Positions 30,331 through 40,503 are shown, numbered from the stretch's first letter. The stretch is 64,000 bases of DNA from an uncultured Methylococcaceae bacterium (GCA_903945375.1 CAJAVP010000086.1:1-64000); one strand, 5' to 3'. Made by a program: numbers and translations. Notes: a model not told the origin generated them from the letters alone.

Positions 30331-30362
30331 ACGGTTGTTCACGTTATTTCATGCACGCTCCT
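30331..30362 (+). repeat. Dispersed repeat family C, copy 1
   Basis: GTTGTTCACGTTATTTCATG followed by CACGCTCCTT. It differs from the three other copies at a few positions and lies about 280 bases before manC. Confidence 0.65.
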
Positions 30363-30644
30363 TGTATACTGTACACAAAGAACGCCAGGCTTTTTTCGAC
30401 AGCCTAGTTAAACGCTAGTGAACTAAATTTAAAAACTTGAACATCGAGTATTAAGACAATTAGTTAGTCGCAGTTTCACTTGTAACGAAAATACATTATT
30501 GGTACACTGCCGGCACGTTAAATCTAGCGATAACAACTACTCCTAGGGTGCAGAGAGTTACATGTATCCCATTCGGCGATGCAAAAGCCTATACCAAAAT
30601 CCTCAAACTCAACACGCTAAAATATCAAACTTAAACTTGCAAAC

Positions 30645-32096
30645 ATGACTACACAGAAAACGCCGCTTATCCCTGTTATTCTTTCCGGCGGAGCCGGAAC
30701 CCGCCTTTGGCCCATCTCCCGTGAAGGACATCCTAAACCCTTCATGAAACTGCAAGATCATCAATCTTTAATTGAAAAAACCTACCGTCGCGCACTCGCA
30801 TTGCCGCATGTTGAGAGCATCGTGACGGTAACCAAACGCGATTACTACTTTGCTTGCCGAGATGAGCTGAGTAAAGCCTCTGAAAACACCGTCAAAGGCG
30901 CGTATCTATTAGAACCCTTTGGACGAAATACCGCGCCTGCTATTGCGCTCAGCGCCTTATATATCGCTGAACAATTTGGCGATAATGCCTTAATGCTAGT
31001 GCTGGCATCAGATCATCTCATTCAAAACCAATTAGCCTTTGCGGATGCTGTCAATAGCGCAATCAACTTAGCTCAACAAGGCTATCTGGTTACCTTTGGC
31101 ATCACGCCCACTGCACCTGAAACCGGTTTTGGCTATATCGAAGCGGGCGCAGCTATTGACGACCACGGCAATCACGTCAAACGTTTTGTAGAAAAACCAA
31201 GCCTAGCCGTTGCCGAGCAATACCTCGCCGAAGGTACTTACAGCTGGAATTCCGGTATGTTCTGCTTTACCGCTGCCAACCTGCTCTCTGAAATGGCTTT
31301 ATACGCGCCAGATAGCCTAGAAAAAGCCAAAGAATGCTTTGTTGTGGCAAAAAATAGCTGGAACACTGCCTTAAATTGCGCCGAACTCAGCGAAGACATC
31401 TTCAAACAATTTAAAGATGTATCCATCGACTACGCCTTAATGGAAAAATCGCAGCGAGTCGCTGTTGTACAAGCCCAGTTTGATTGGAGCGATATTGGCT
31501 CATGGGATGCCGTCGCAAACCTACTGCCCAAAGATCAAAACGGCAATCAAATCGCCGGTGATGTCGCGGCAATTGATGTCAATAATAGCTATGTTGACAG
31601 CCAAACCCGCGCCGTAGGACTCATTGGTCTCGACAACCTTATCGTTGTCGACACCCCTGATGCGCTACTCATTGCCGCAAAAGACCGCGTTCAAGAGGTT
31701 AAACACATTGTCAGCCAACTCAAAGCCGATGGCCATCAAGCAGCGACACTACATCGCACCGTCTTTCGTCCTTGGGGCAGCTATACTGTTTTGGAAGAAG
31801 GTGCAAACTTCAAAATCAAACGTTTAGAAGTCAATCCGGGCAACTCCCTATCCTTACAAATGCACTATCACCGTAGCGAGCACTGGGTGGTCGTCAGTGG
31901 CATGGCAAAAGTCACGCTCGACGATAGAGATTATCTCGTTGATACCAATGAATCGACCTTTATTCCTGCCGGACACAAACACCGCTTAGAAAATCCAGGG
32001 CTGATGACTTTAGTCATGATCGAAGTACAAAGTGGGGCATATGTGGGTGAGAATGATATTGTGCGGTTTGATGATATCTACGGACGAACAAAATAG
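30645..32096 (+). CDS. manC: Mannose-1-phosphate guanylyltransferase / mannose-6-phosphate isomerase
   Basis: A bifunctional enzyme that supplies GDP-mannose for surface polysaccharide. The N-terminal nucleotidyltransferase begins with LSGGAGTRLWPISREGHPKP (14-33) and includes RFVEKPS near 187. The C-terminal cupin domain carries the isomerase residues in LSLQMHYHRSEHW and FIPAGHKHRLENPG. The 483 residues fit the AlgA/ManC family. It stands alone, with repeat-rich DNA on both sides and no glycan cluster in view. Confidence 0.95.
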   Translation: MTTQKTPLIPVILSGGAGTRLWPISREGHPKPFMKLQDHQSLIEKTYRRALALPHVESIVTVTKRDYYFACRDELSKASENTVKGAYLLEPFGRNTAPAIALSALYIAEQFGDNALMLVLASDHLIQNQLAFADAVNSAINLAQQGYLVTFGITPTAPETGFGYIEAGAAIDDHGNHVKRFVEKPSLAVAEQYLAEGTYSWNSGMFCFTAANLLSEMALYAPDSLEKAKECFVVAKNSWNTALNCAELSEDIFKQFKDVSIDYALMEKSQRVAVVQAQFDWSDIGSWDAVANLLPKDQNGNQIAGDVAAIDVNNSYVDSQTRAVGLIGLDNLIVVDTPDALLIAAKDRVQEVKHIVSQLKADGHQAATLHRTVFRPWGSYTVLEEGANFKIKRLEVNPGNSLSLQMHYHRSEHWVVVSGMAKVTLDDRDYLVDTNESTFIPAGHKHRLENPGLMTLVMIEVQSGAYVGENDIVRFDDIYGRTK

Positions 32097-32133
32097 CTGG
32101 ATGGTTGACGTGTTCTAACATGATGTACAAAAA

Positions 32134-32195
32134 ACAGCCCCGAAGCCCAGCAATTCTCATTATGGTCATCACGATCCAATCGCTTCAGAGGCTGT
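32134..32195. terminator. Long inverted repeat after manC
   Basis: ACAGCCCCGAAGC at 32134 and GCTTCAGAGGCTGT ending at 32195 form an imperfect stem around a 35-base centre, 38 bases after the manC stop. It may end manC transcripts, although it has no T-run. The gap that follows (to 32537) holds a palindrome and copies of repeat families B and C. Confidence 0.4.
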
Positions 32196-32215
32196 GAGCG
32201 ATGCGTATTCGGAAG

Positions 32216-32233
32216 CAAAAATCATGATTTTTG
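32216..32233. repeat. 18-bp perfect palindrome shared with 17896 hairpin
   Basis: CAAAAATCATGATTTTTG is a perfect palindrome. It matches 17 of 18 bases of the core of the hairpin at 17896-17927, so the two are probably members of one small repeat family or a shared terminator type. Confidence 0.6.
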
Positions 32234-32289
32234 ACGCCAGCATAGTCTACTAATCAAGCCATTGTTCCAGTCATAATGAGAATGACGGC

Positions 32290-32384
32290 TAACGAGTGGG
32301 GTGCAAGCTCCGCCTAAAGCGCCTACTGTTGGTGCTTGCCTGTATTGACTTGCAGGCAGAGCCTTAGGCGAAGCTTGCACTCCA
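32290..32384 (+). repeat. Dispersed repeat family B, copy 1 (complete)
   Basis: A 95-base element with inverted ends (left GTGCAAGCTCCGCCTAAAG, right CTTAGGCGAAGCTTGCAC) around a centre containing CCTACTGTTGGTGCTTGCC and TATTGACTTGCAGGCAGAG. It is the most complete of the three copies and directly abuts a family C copy. Confidence 0.85.
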
Positions 32385-32425
32385 GCCGCACACCGTTGTT
32401 CACTTTATTTCATGCTCGCTCCTTA
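32385..32425 (+). repeat. Dispersed repeat family C, copy 2
   Basis: GCCGCACACCGTTGTTCACT then TTATTTCATGCTCGCTCCTTA. It immediately follows family B copy 1; the same B-then-C order recurs at 56352-56403. Confidence 0.8.
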
Positions 32426-32537
32426 ATGGAATAGTGGCGTGACCATTACCTCGAAAGAATTGACGTTAATTAAATTTAAATGTCGATTAGTTTACCTGTC
32501 TTAGTTTAAAAATCTGAACCTTGAGTAAAAATAACCA

Positions 32538-33560
32538 ATGATAAAAGCTTTTGACGCCTGTAGTGATGCGGTTCAAATGAGTAAATTTAAGTCTCACAGA
32601 TTCTGTGTTGCACCGATGCTAGATTGGACTGATCGGCATTGTCGATTTTTTCATCGGTTACTTTCGCAACGCGCCTTGCTTTATACTGAAATGGTGACGA
32701 CAGGGGCTTTGATTCACGGCGATCATCACCGTTTTTTGCAATTCAATGGGGCTGAGCATCCTTTGGCTTTACAATTAGGCGGCTCTAATGCAAGAGAGCT
32801 GGCTATTTGTGCGAAAATGGCTGAAGACTACGGTTATGATGAAGTGAATCTCAATGTGGGTTGTCCTAGCGATCGTGTGCAAAACGGTCGTTTTGGTGCG
32901 TGTTTAATGGCTGAACCAGATTTAGTCGCGGATTGCGTTGCGGCAATGTGTGCGGCCGTCACTATTCCCATAACTATTAAGTCACGCATTGGTATCGATG
33001 ATCGCGATTCTTATGCTGAATTACTGCATTTTATAAGCCGCAGTGCCGAGGCTGGCTGTAACACCTTTATTGTTCATGCCAGAAAAGCCTGGTTAAGTGG
33101 CTTGTCTCCTAAACAAAATCGTGAAGTTCCACCATTACGTTATGAGGTGGTTTATCAGCTCAAGCAAGACTTGCCTGCTTTTGCTTTTATTCTCAATGGT
33201 GGGGTGAGCTGCTTGAATCAAGCAGAAGATATCTTGACCGATGTGGATGGTGTTATGGTTGGACGTGAAGCTTATCAAAATCCTTATTTGTTAGCCGACG
33301 TGGATCGGCGACTGTTGGGTTTTAATGCTAATCCGGTTAGTCGGCACGAGGTTATTACTCAATTGATACCTTACATCACGGATGAATTAAAAAAAGGGGT
33401 TCGATTGAATAGTATCGCTAGACATATTTTAGGTTTGTTTCATGGTGAGCCTGGGGCGCGAAGTTGGCGTCGTTATCTAAGCGAGAATGCTTGCAAAACC
33501 GGTGCCGATGAATCAGTTGTTTTGAAGGCATTAACATTCACCATTCATGATGTATACTGA
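32538..33560 (+). CDS. dusA: tRNA-dihydrouridine(20/20a) synthase
   Basis: A flavoenzyme that reduces uridines 20 and 20a in the D-loop of tRNA. The sequence shows [20 protein letters not shown] near the start, [14 protein letters not shown], the active-site cysteine in [19 protein letters not shown] (C109), and KSRIGIDD. The 340 residues fit DusA. An internal ATG at 32577 would give 327 residues, and neither start has a good Shine-Dalgarno. The gene leads a run of + strand genes through folE and hemH. Confidence 0.93.
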   Translation: MIKAFDACSDAVQMSKFKSHRFCVAPMLDWTDRHCRFFHRLLSQRALLYTEMVTTGALIHGDHHRFLQFNGAEHPLALQLGGSNARELAICAKMAEDYGYDEVNLNVGCPSDRVQNGRFGACLMAEPDLVADCVAAMCAAVTIPITIKSRIGIDDRDSYAELLHFISRSAEAGCNTFIVHARKAWLSGLSPKQNREVPPLRYEVVYQLKQDLPAFAFILNGGVSCLNQAEDILTDVDGVMVGREAYQNPYLLADVDRRLLGFNANPVSRHEVITQLIPYITDELKKGVRLNSIARHILGLFHGEPGARSWRRYLSENACKTGADESVVLKALTFTIHDVY

Positions 33561-33589
33561 CAGCAATTTTTACTATCGAGATAACGAGC

Positions 33590-34132
33590 ATGGAAGAGCA
33601 ATTTGCTAAATTAATTGAATCTATCGGTGAAGATTTAAACCGTGAGGGTTTGGTTGATACTCCAAAGCGTGCCGCTAAGGCATTTAAATATTTGAACAAT
33701 GGTTATGAAAAAACCTTAGAAGAGGTGCTCAACGGTGCTGTTTTTACCGCTGAAACCGAGGATATGGTCATCGTCAAAGACATTGAATTGTATTCTTTGT
33801 GTGAGCATCACTTACTACCGTTTATCGGGCGGTGTCATGTTGGCTATTTACCGCAAGGTAAAGTATTGGGTTTATCAAAGGTTGCTCGTATCGTGGATAT
33901 GTACGCGCGACGTTTACAAATTCAAGAAAAGCTGACTAAACAGATTGCCGATGCGATTGAAAGCTCAATAGATGCCCGTGGTGTTGCGGTAGTTATTGAA
34001 GCAAAACATTTGTGTATGATGATGCGCGGTGTCGGTAAGCAAAATTCGGTGATGACGACTTCGGTGATGACGGGTATTTTCCGTAAACATATTAGTACCC
34101 GTTCGGAATTTTTAAACTTGCTTAATCGATAG
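33590..34132 (+). CDS. folE: GTP cyclohydrolase I
   Basis: First step of folate (tetrahydropterin) synthesis, turning GTP into dihydroneopterin triphosphate. The 180 residues contain the zinc ligands C71 and H74 ([10 protein letters not shown]) and C142 (HLCMMMRGV), plus the [18 protein letters not shown] region, so it is a complete type IA enzyme. It ends 7 bases before hemH. Confidence 0.96.
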   Translation: MEEQFAKLIESIGEDLNREGLVDTPKRAAKAFKYLNNGYEKTLEEVLNGAVFTAETEDMVIVKDIELYSLCEHHLLPFIGRCHVGYLPQGKVLGLSKVARIVDMYARRLQIQEKLTKQIADAIESSIDARGVAVVIEAKHLCMMMRGVGKQNSVMTTSVMTGIFRKHISTRSEFLNLLNR

Positions 34133-34139
34133 GCACTCT

Positions 34140-35111
34140 ATGAGCTCTCCTAATACCGGTGTTATTCTCGCTAATCTAGGTTCACCTACAGCACCGACTA
34201 CGGCGGCTGTACGCAAGTTCTTAAAAGATTTTTTATGGGATCCTCGCGTAGTTAATATTCCACGGCCGATTTGGTGGCTTATTTTACATGGCGCGGTTCT
34301 GCCGTTTAGACCCGCTAAATCTGCTCAGGCTTATCGTAAAGTATGGGATGACGAAAAAGGTTCGCCGTTAGCCTTTTTAACACGTCAATTAAGTGAGAAA
34401 TTAGCGCATCGTCTTAATGAGCAAGACATCGATGTGGTTTATGCCATGCGTTATGGCGAGCCGTCTATTGCAAATCAATTACTACGGTTTAAATCCTTAG
34501 GGATTAATCGAATTATCGTATTGCCGTTGTATCCTCAGTATTCTTCAACAACAACGGCTTCGGTCTATGATGACTTAATCAGTGAGCTCAATCATTGGCG
34601 GCATTTGCCTAGTTTTCAGTTTATCGGTGATTACCATCAAAACAGCGCTTATATCACTGCGATTGCGGATTCAATTAAGCAAAGTTGGGATGAGCACGGT
34701 AGAAATGAGCTACTGATGATGTCGTTTCACGGCTTACCTGAGCAGCTAACTACCTGGGGCGATCCTTATTTTCATCAATGCCATAAAACAGCGGCTTTAA
34801 TTGCTGCACAATTAGAACTAAATGATAAGGAATGGATGATTGTCTTTCAATCACGGTTTGGTAAAGCCGAGTGGCTAAAGCCTTATTGTGTTAATACCTT
34901 AGAAGAGTTACCGACTCAAGGGATTAAGACCGTTGATATGATTTGCCCAGGTTTTGCTGTGGACTGTCTTGAAACCTTGGAAGAGATTGCGATGGAGAAT
35001 AAAGCGATCTTCTTGGAATCCGGTGGCGCAGATTATCGTTACATTCCGGCGCTAAATGATGGCGATGCCCATGTTGATGTTTTAATGAATGTCTTGATGC
35101 AAACTTTATAA
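34140..35111 (+). CDS. hemH: Ferrochelatase
   Basis: Inserts ferrous iron into protoporphyrin IX, the last step of heme synthesis. The 323 residues start with VILANLGSPTAPTTAAVRKF and carry the active-site histidine in MSFHGLPEQ (H197), then SRFGKAEWLKPY and the PGFAVDCLETLEEI block. It is closely spaced behind folE. Confidence 0.96.
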   Translation: MSSPNTGVILANLGSPTAPTTAAVRKFLKDFLWDPRVVNIPRPIWWLILHGAVLPFRPAKSAQAYRKVWDDEKGSPLAFLTRQLSEKLAHRLNEQDIDVVYAMRYGEPSIANQLLRFKSLGINRIIVLPLYPQYSSTTTASVYDDLISELNHWRHLPSFQFIGDYHQNSAYITAIADSIKQSWDEHGRNELLMMSFHGLPEQLTTWGDPYFHQCHKTAALIAAQLELNDKEWMIVFQSRFGKAEWLKPYCVNTLEELPTQGIKTVDMICPGFAVDCLETLEEIAMENKAIFLESGGADYRYIPALNDGDAHVDVLMNVLMQTL

Positions 35112-35176
35112 GTGCTGGCAGTCTGTAACTATTTTGCAGCACATATTGGCTAGCATAAACCTACCAGGCGGATTTT

Positions 35177-36760
35177 ATGAACGACTTACTAACAACTTGG
35201 AAGCATGAACACTGGCCGATCATTAAATCGACACCAGCTTTAGAGCTTGGTGAAGGGGTTATTGATGAAGGAACATTCAATAGTATTGAAGTGGACAAGT
35301 TATTTGAGTCTATTAATTATGCGTCAACTACGATAGGTCAAGCCGTCTTATTCCGCTCATTAGCTCGACCGCTATCAGATATTGCAGAGATTCAAGCAAA
35401 ACAATCAGCAGTTGAAGAGCTCCGTAGTCATGTCGCGTTGCGTGACGGATTGGAAAAAGTTATCGAACAGGCTGCAAGTCACGAGTCCAATTTTTATTTA
35501 CTGTTATTCGGTGAATTTCATAGCTCGCTAGGTTCGATGCAAGATGTGCACGAAATAGATGGTTACGGCTATCGGCATTATAGAAAAGGCGTTCAACTAT
35601 TAATCGACTTGGTTGATCAAATACAATCTCTCGATAAACCGCAAAGTCCGTATCTTAGTCAGCTTTTTGAAAGGATAACGCAGTTTTCTGAAACACACGC
35701 TTATTCTTTAATGAAAGGCCCAGTTTTTATTACCGAAAATGGTATTCAATGTAAGCAAGAGCGTAGTGACTCATGGCTACCGGCTATTATTTTTATTCCC
35801 CGTATCATTAAACCGATATTGCTCGGCGCTATTTTTGCGAGTATCTGGTTAGTCAGTCATTTTGCCCCGGAAGCGGTTTTAATTGAGATTCCAGACGAGG
35901 CCATTTTTTTAACGCCATTTAGTCTGTTATATTTTCCTCTGGTGGGTGGTTTCGATCGCGATCATTGCATGATGCCTTTGCGAAATCTTTACAAAAATTC
36001 TGAAGCAGTCGCTGATACGTTGGATGCTCTTGGACAATTGGATGAATTATTATCCTTTTTAAAATTTGCTGATCATTTTGGACATCAAACCGTGCTTCCT
36101 ACCTTGGTCGAAGGGCATCATCACCGACTAAATTTAACAGACGCTAAAAATCCTGTTTTAGCAAAAACTCGTCTGGACTATGTGGGCAACGATTTGGTGT
36201 TAGATGATGAAAAATTACTGTTAGTAACAGGGCCCAACAGTGGTGGTAAAACGGCGCTGTGCAAAACCGTAACCCAAATTCAAGTGTTAGCCCAAATAGG
36301 CTGTTTTGTTCCGGCTTATTCCGCCACACTGACCGTTGCGGATAAAGTGTTTTATCAAGCCCCAGAGATCAGTCACTTAAATGACGGCGAAGGACGGTTT
36401 GGAACGGAGTTAAAACGCACTAAAGATATTTTTCTTGCGACAACAGCAAAAAGCCTAATCGTTCTGGATGAAATGTCAGAAGGAACGACATTTGAAGAAA
36501 AAATGGAATCCTCTGCTAATGTACTTAACGGCTTCTATCGCAAGGGTAATAGCACGATTCTTATTACTCATAATCATCAATTAGTTGATATGTTTGTCAA
36601 ACAAAGAACGGGTGTTGCCAAACAGGTTGAGTTTGCTAACGATGCGCCAACTTACAAAATTATTCCCGGCATTTCTCGTGTTAGTCACGCGGATCGCGTT
36701 GCCAAAAAAATCGGTTTTTCAAAAGAAGACATTGACCATTATCTTGAGGACAGCCAATGA
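35177..36760 (+). CDS. MutS-family ATPase with membrane segments
   Basis: A 527-residue MutS-related protein. The first part resembles the MutS core/lever region ([40 protein letters not shown]). The C-terminal ATPase has Walker [12 protein letters not shown] (about 352), [17 protein letters not shown] (about 430) and the ILITHNH switch histidine. The N-terminal mismatch-reading domain of MutS1 is absent. Two hydrophobic stretches (about 203-226 and 238-258) look like membrane segments, which true MutS proteins lack. The stop overlaps purT by four bases. It is unlikely to do classic mismatch repair; a membrane-linked DNA or nucleotide role is only a guess. Confidence 0.8.
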   Translation: MNDLLTTWKHEHWPIIKSTPALELGEGVIDEGTFNSIEVDKLFESINYASTTIGQAVLFRSLARPLSDIAEIQAKQSAVEELRSHVALRDGLEKVIEQAASHESNFYLLLFGEFHSSLGSMQDVHEIDGYGYRHYRKGVQLLIDLVDQIQSLDKPQSPYLSQLFERITQFSETHAYSLMKGPVFITENGIQCKQERSDSWLPAIIFIPRIIKPILLGAIFASIWLVSHFAPEAVLIEIPDEAIFLTPFSLLYFPLVGGFDRDHCMMPLRNLYKNSEAVADTLDALGQLDELLSFLKFADHFGHQTVLPTLVEGHHHRLNLTDAKNPVLAKTRLDYVGNDLVLDDEKLLLVTGPNSGGKTALCKTVTQIQVLAQIGCFVPAYSATLTVADKVFYQAPEISHLNDGEGRFGTELKRTKDIFLATTAKSLIVLDEMSEGTTFEEKMESSANVLNGFYRKGNSTILITHNHQLVDMFVKQRTGVAKQVEFANDAPTYKIIPGISRVSHADRVAKKIGFSKEDIDHYLEDSQ

Positions 36761-37953
36761 AAATAGGAACACCGCTAACAAAGAATGCAACTAAAGCTCT
36801 ACTTTTAGGGAGTGGTGAATTAGGCAAGGAACTTACGATTGCGTTGCAACGATATGGTGTGGAAGTTATTGCGGTGGATCGATACGCCTATGCGCCCGCA
36901 CATCAAGTCGCTCATCGTTTTCATGTCGTTGATATGACAAATATTAACGAAGTAAAAGCGTTAATAGAGAAAGAAAAGCCAGATTTTGTAATTCCAGAAA
37001 TCGAAGCGATTGCTACAGCGGCTTTGTTCGATATTGAAGAACAAGGTAAATGTACGGTTGTTCCCAATGCGACGGCTATTCAATTAACGATGAATCGTGA
37101 AGGTATTAGGGTTTTAGCATCAAAACAGTTAAAAATCCCGACATCGCCTTTTGCTTTTGCCTCTTCTTATACCGAATTAACGCAAGCCGTTTCAGAAATT
37201 GGTTACCCGTGTTTTATTAAGCCAACCATGTCTTCTTCTGGTAAAGGACAATCATTAGTAAAATGTGATGAAGAATTGCAAGCCGCCTGGGAATACGCCA
37301 AGTCAGCGGGGCGAGTAGACACCGGAAAAGTCATTATTGAGGGAAAAATCGAGTTTGATTTTGAAATCACCTTACTGACAGTTAGAGCCATCAACAGCAA
37401 AGGCGAAATTCAGACTTATTTTTGTGCACCAATCGGTCATCGCCAAGAGCATGGTGATTACCGTGAAAGCTGGCAGCCACAAATTATGACAAAAGCGGCA
37501 CTAAGTCAATCTCAAGCCATCGCAAAAACAATAACCGATTGCATCGGTGGCTTGGGTTTATTCGGTGTTGAGTTGTTTGTTAAAGGCGATCAGGTTTGGT
37601 TTAGTGAAATTAGCCCAAGACCCCATGATACTGGCATGGTAACGATGGTAACCCAAAAGCAAAATGAATTTGAATTACATGCTCGAGCTATTATGGGCTT
37701 ACCTGTCGATACGAGATTACATTCGCATGGGGCTAGTGCCGTTATTTTAGGGGGTATTGATGCGTGCGGAGTGAGTTACCATGGGTTGGAAAATGCCTTG
37801 GCGGTTCCTGATAGCGAAATTCGTTTGTTTGGCAAGCCCGAAGCTTTTGTAAACCGTCGTATGGGAGTTGCCTTAGCGACTGCCTCGTCTATCGATGAGG
37901 CAAGAATTAAAGCGACTATTGCGGCAAACATGATCGTGATTAAAGCCGAATAA
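36757..37953 (+). CDS. purT: Formate-dependent phosphoribosylglycinamide formyltransferase
   Basis: A purine-synthesis enzyme that formylates GAR with formate and ATP, the folate-independent alternative to PurN. The 398 residues have the ATP-grasp layout: [19 protein letters not shown] near the start, [11 protein letters not shown] as the ATP loop, and [16 protein letters not shown] as the metal-binding part. ATGA overlaps the MutS-like gene, so the two are translated from one message. Confidence 0.95.
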   Translation: MKIGTPLTKNATKALLLGSGELGKELTIALQRYGVEVIAVDRYAYAPAHQVAHRFHVVDMTNINEVKALIEKEKPDFVIPEIEAIATAALFDIEEQGKCTVVPNATAIQLTMNREGIRVLASKQLKIPTSPFAFASSYTELTQAVSEIGYPCFIKPTMSSSGKGQSLVKCDEELQAAWEYAKSAGRVDTGKVIIEGKIEFDFEITLLTVRAINSKGEIQTYFCAPIGHRQEHGDYRESWQPQIMTKAALSQSQAIAKTITDCIGGLGLFGVELFVKGDQVWFSEISPRPHDTGMVTMVTQKQNEFELHARAIMGLPVDTRLHSHGASAVILGGIDACGVSYHGLENALAVPDSEIRLFGKPEAFVNRRMGVALATASSIDEARIKATIAANMIVIKAE

Positions 37954-37963
37954 CGGATGACTA

Positions 37964-38608
37964 ATGATACTGAAATGGGTGACTGCTTTATGTTTATTGG
38001 TCTCCGCTGATGACGGATGTGCTGATATTTATAAATTCATTGATAGCAATGGACATACTTATTACACCAATTCACCCAAAACAACCCGTTATTTAGACGC
38101 TAATGGTCAGGGTTATTATGCGGATCAACCGCGTAATTTAGTATCTAAGCAAATATTCCGTTTTAAAACCCGAACCTACACGGCGAAAGACTTTACACCT
38201 CAAGCCGTTCGTTATTTTTCAGCTAACAAACGCCGTTATAGCGATCTCATCGAACAAACCGCTTTTCGGCATCAAGTAGACCCTAAGTTAGTCCACGCCG
38301 TTATTCAAACAGAATCAGCTTACAATTCGTCTGCCATTTCTTCGGCAGGTGCAATCGGCTTAATGCAATTAATGCCTGGCACGGCAAAGCGCTTTGGTGT
38401 TGATAATCCAGTTGATCCTAATCAAAACGTTGAGGGCGGAATACGGTATTTAAAACATTTATTGGGTTTATTTGACTCCAACTTAGATTTGGCGGTGGCA
38501 GCGTATAATGCGGGTGAAAATGCAGTCATCAAATATAATCATTCTATTCCGCCTTATCCTGAAACCCAAAACTACGTGAAACAAGTTTTAGCACTGTATA
38601 AGCATTAG
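37964..38608 (+). CDS. Lytic transglycosylase with DUF4124-like N-terminus
   Basis: A 214-residue exported protein. The short hydrophobic N-terminus (VTALCLLVSADDGCA) looks like a signal peptide. A DUF4124-like segment (IYKFIDSNGHTYYTN) is followed by an SLT domain (about 105-210) with the catalytic glutamate in HAVIQTESAYNSSAISSAGA, then GLMQLMPGTAKRFG and AVAAYNAGENAV. It cleaves peptidoglycan glycan strands in the periplasm. It starts 10 bases after purT. Confidence 0.9.
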   Translation: MILKWVTALCLLVSADDGCADIYKFIDSNGHTYYTNSPKTTRYLDANGQGYYADQPRNLVSKQIFRFKTRTYTAKDFTPQAVRYFSANKRRYSDLIEQTAFRHQVDPKLVHAVIQTESAYNSSAISSAGAIGLMQLMPGTAKRFGVDNPVDPNQNVEGGIRYLKHLLGLFDSNLDLAVAAYNAGENAVIKYNHSIPPYPETQNYVKQVLALYKH

Positions 38609-38677
38609 TTCCCGGCAATAATCCCTACAAATCAATGCAGATGGCATTCATTAGCAATTTTTGACATAAAAACCATT

Positions 38678-38715
38678 CGCACACAGTTGTTCACTTTATT
38701 TCATGCTCGCGCCTA
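38678..38715 (+). repeat. Dispersed repeat family C, copy 3
   Basis: TCGCACACAGTTGTTCACTT then TATTTCATGCTCGCGCCT. This copy is not flanked by family B. It lies between the transglycosylase gene and the broken methylase. Confidence 0.75.
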
Positions 38716-38784
38716 ATTTACATTAGCCGCTCCGAGCTACAAATGTTACGTTTTTACACTATTTAATACGGCAGATTTAACCAG

Positions 38785-39599
38785 ATGAGACCTTTTTTAA
38801 AGTGGGCAGGCGGAAAGTACAAAATAATTCATCGAATCCAGCAGGCTTTACCTAATGGAAGGCAATTGATAGAGCCTTTCGCTGGTTCGGGGGCCGTTTT
38901 TTTAAACGTCGATTTTGAAGAGTATCTGATTGCTGACACAAACGCAGATTTAATAAACCTCTACAAACAAGTTCAGGCGCACGGTAATGACTTCGCTCTC
39001 TATGCCTCTGGGTTATTTACACCAGATAACAACACCGAGGCAGCATTCTATGACCTACGAGCAGAATTCAATGCTTGTACAGACCTTGCCAGAAAATCGG
39101 CGATTTTTTGTGTACCTGAACAGACACTGCTTTAACGGACTATGCCGCTACAATTCAAAAGGTCAGTTTAATGTACCTTTTGGTCGCTATACCAAGCCAA
39201 CCTTCCCGAATGTCGAGATGCTTAATTTCCACGAAAAGAGCAAGCGTGCTGTTTTTGAAATTGCAGACTTCAAAGTTATCATGGAAAAGGCGGACATCGG
39301 CTCGGTAGTGTATTGCGATCCGCCTTATGCACCATTGACAACTATGGCAAACTTTTGCAGTTACACAGAATGAATGTACTCTAAATGTTCAACAGACATT
39401 ATTTGATTGCGCCAAGAATCCCATTGGGCGTGAAATTCCTAAGGTGATTAGCAATCACAATACTGATTCAACACAATCCCTGTACTCAAAACTAAAATTA
39501 CATCCTTTGTGGTATTCGTTCAAAGAATTAGTATGTTTCAGCCCAGCTTCGTATATATCAGGAAATTTGTATGCAATTAACTTGGCAGCAAGCAGTTAA
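38785..39599 (+). pseudogene. Dam-type DNA adenine methylase, broken by two frameshifts
   Basis: Homology to D12-class (Dam) adenine methylases runs through three frames. The N-terminus (FLKWAGGKYKI, LIEPFAGSGAVFLN) is in one frame and stops at 39135. The middle, with YLNRHCFNGLCRYNSKGQF and the catalytic CDPPYAPL, is in a second frame that stops at 39373. The C-terminus (NPIGREIPKVISNHNTDST) is in the third and ends at 39597-39599. All conserved parts remain, so decay is recent or the reading is a sequencing error. Its end overlaps the start of an intact endonuclease gene, so the two once formed a restriction-modification operon. Confidence 0.85.
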
Positions 39600-40284
39600 G
39601 GCTGGCTTGTTAAGATACGCCACTAAAAACTCAACAGTCCAAATTGAACGCAACCGGTTTTTACAGCAGGAATTGCCGAGAATCATTGTTGATACTGTTA
39701 GCGCTGGAAAAACACCATCACAAACAGTAAGTCGGGTCTTACAAGAGTTACGAGATGACGGTTTTTTGTTTTTTTCAAGCACTGGCCTGTACACATTAAA
39801 TCAAGTAGTAATTAATGCATCAAGCGAAGATTTTCCTGATGACGTTTTAGAAAATGCTATTGAAAAAGGATTTCTCGAATTACCCGATGTTGTAACATCA
39901 AGCGATGATGCGGTTGTTAGAATAAGACGTGGTATGAATGCCTTGAGAAAAAAGACATTGTCTAACTATCGAAATAGTTGCGCCCTTTGTGATGTAAATG
40001 ACCCAGGGCTTTTGGTCGCTAGTCACATCGCTCGCTGGGCAGACCATCCAGAAGCACGAGGTTTACTATCAAATACAATCTGCTTTTGTACACTTCATGA
40101 TAAGTTGTTTGAAAATGGTTATTTTTCAATGAACGACGAATTGGAATTAATCTGGAAATCTCCCCAAACTATCAAAGTCATTGATATTTGGCGTCAACAA
40201 TGTACTATCAATTTCAAATTTCCACAGACCATAAATCCAGCACTAACTTTTATCAATGAACATCGAATCCGTGTTGGCCTTTAA
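39571..40284 (+). CDS. HNH endonuclease with DpnI-C-like winged helix
   Basis: A 237-residue protein. The N-terminal 70 residues resemble the winged-helix domain of DpnI and Dam-replacing proteins (SQTVSRVLQELRDDGFLFF, GLYTLN). The C-terminal HNH nuclease shows SNYRNSCALCDV, SHIARWADHPEARGLLSN, and CTLHDKLFENGYF, so the metal site looks intact. AGGAAATTTGT precedes the ATG. It overlaps the methylase pseudogene by 29 bases. It is probably a type II or methyl-dependent restriction enzyme; the target is unknown. Confidence 0.82.
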   Translation: MQLTWQQAVKAGLLRYATKNSTVQIERNRFLQQELPRIIVDTVSAGKTPSQTVSRVLQELRDDGFLFFSSTGLYTLNQVVINASSEDFPDDVLENAIEKGFLELPDVVTSSDDAVVRIRRGMNALRKKTLSNYRNSCALCDVNDPGLLVASHIARWADHPEARGLLSNTICFCTLHDKLFENGYFSMNDELELIWKSPQTIKVIDIWRQQCTINFKFPQTINPALTFINEHRIRVGL

Positions 40285-40296
40285 GGAGCAATTGTT

Positions 40297-40497
40297 ATGA
40301 ATAAAAATGAACGAATAAAATGGGCTGCTGCAATAGCAAAACGTATAAGTGATGAATGGGATGGTTCCAAACAATTTCCTGAAGATGCGGCTTTGCTAAG
40401 AGGGTATCTGCAAAAGACCCTAAGTAAAGATGGCGATGCTATTAAGTCTTTTATTGGGACGGGGATAATTGAAAATGATTATTTTAAAAAGATATAA
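40297..40497 (+). CDS. Small protein after the endonuclease (unknown)
   Basis: A 66-residue polar protein without signal or membrane segment. It has a strong AAGGAG eight bases before the ATG and lies 12 bases after the HNH gene, so it is very likely translated from the same message. It could be a restriction-associated accessory or control protein, but no helix-turn-helix is evident. I do not recognise the family. Confidence 0.6.
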   Translation: MNKNERIKWAAAIAKRISDEWDGSKQFPEDAALLRGYLQKTLSKDGDAIKSFIGTGIIENDYFKKI

Positions 40498-40503
40498 CCG
40501 CCC

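Noticed and set aside
30364-30644. JUMPstart/ops element before manC
   Set aside because: No GGCGGTAG core was found, and no polysaccharide operon follows.
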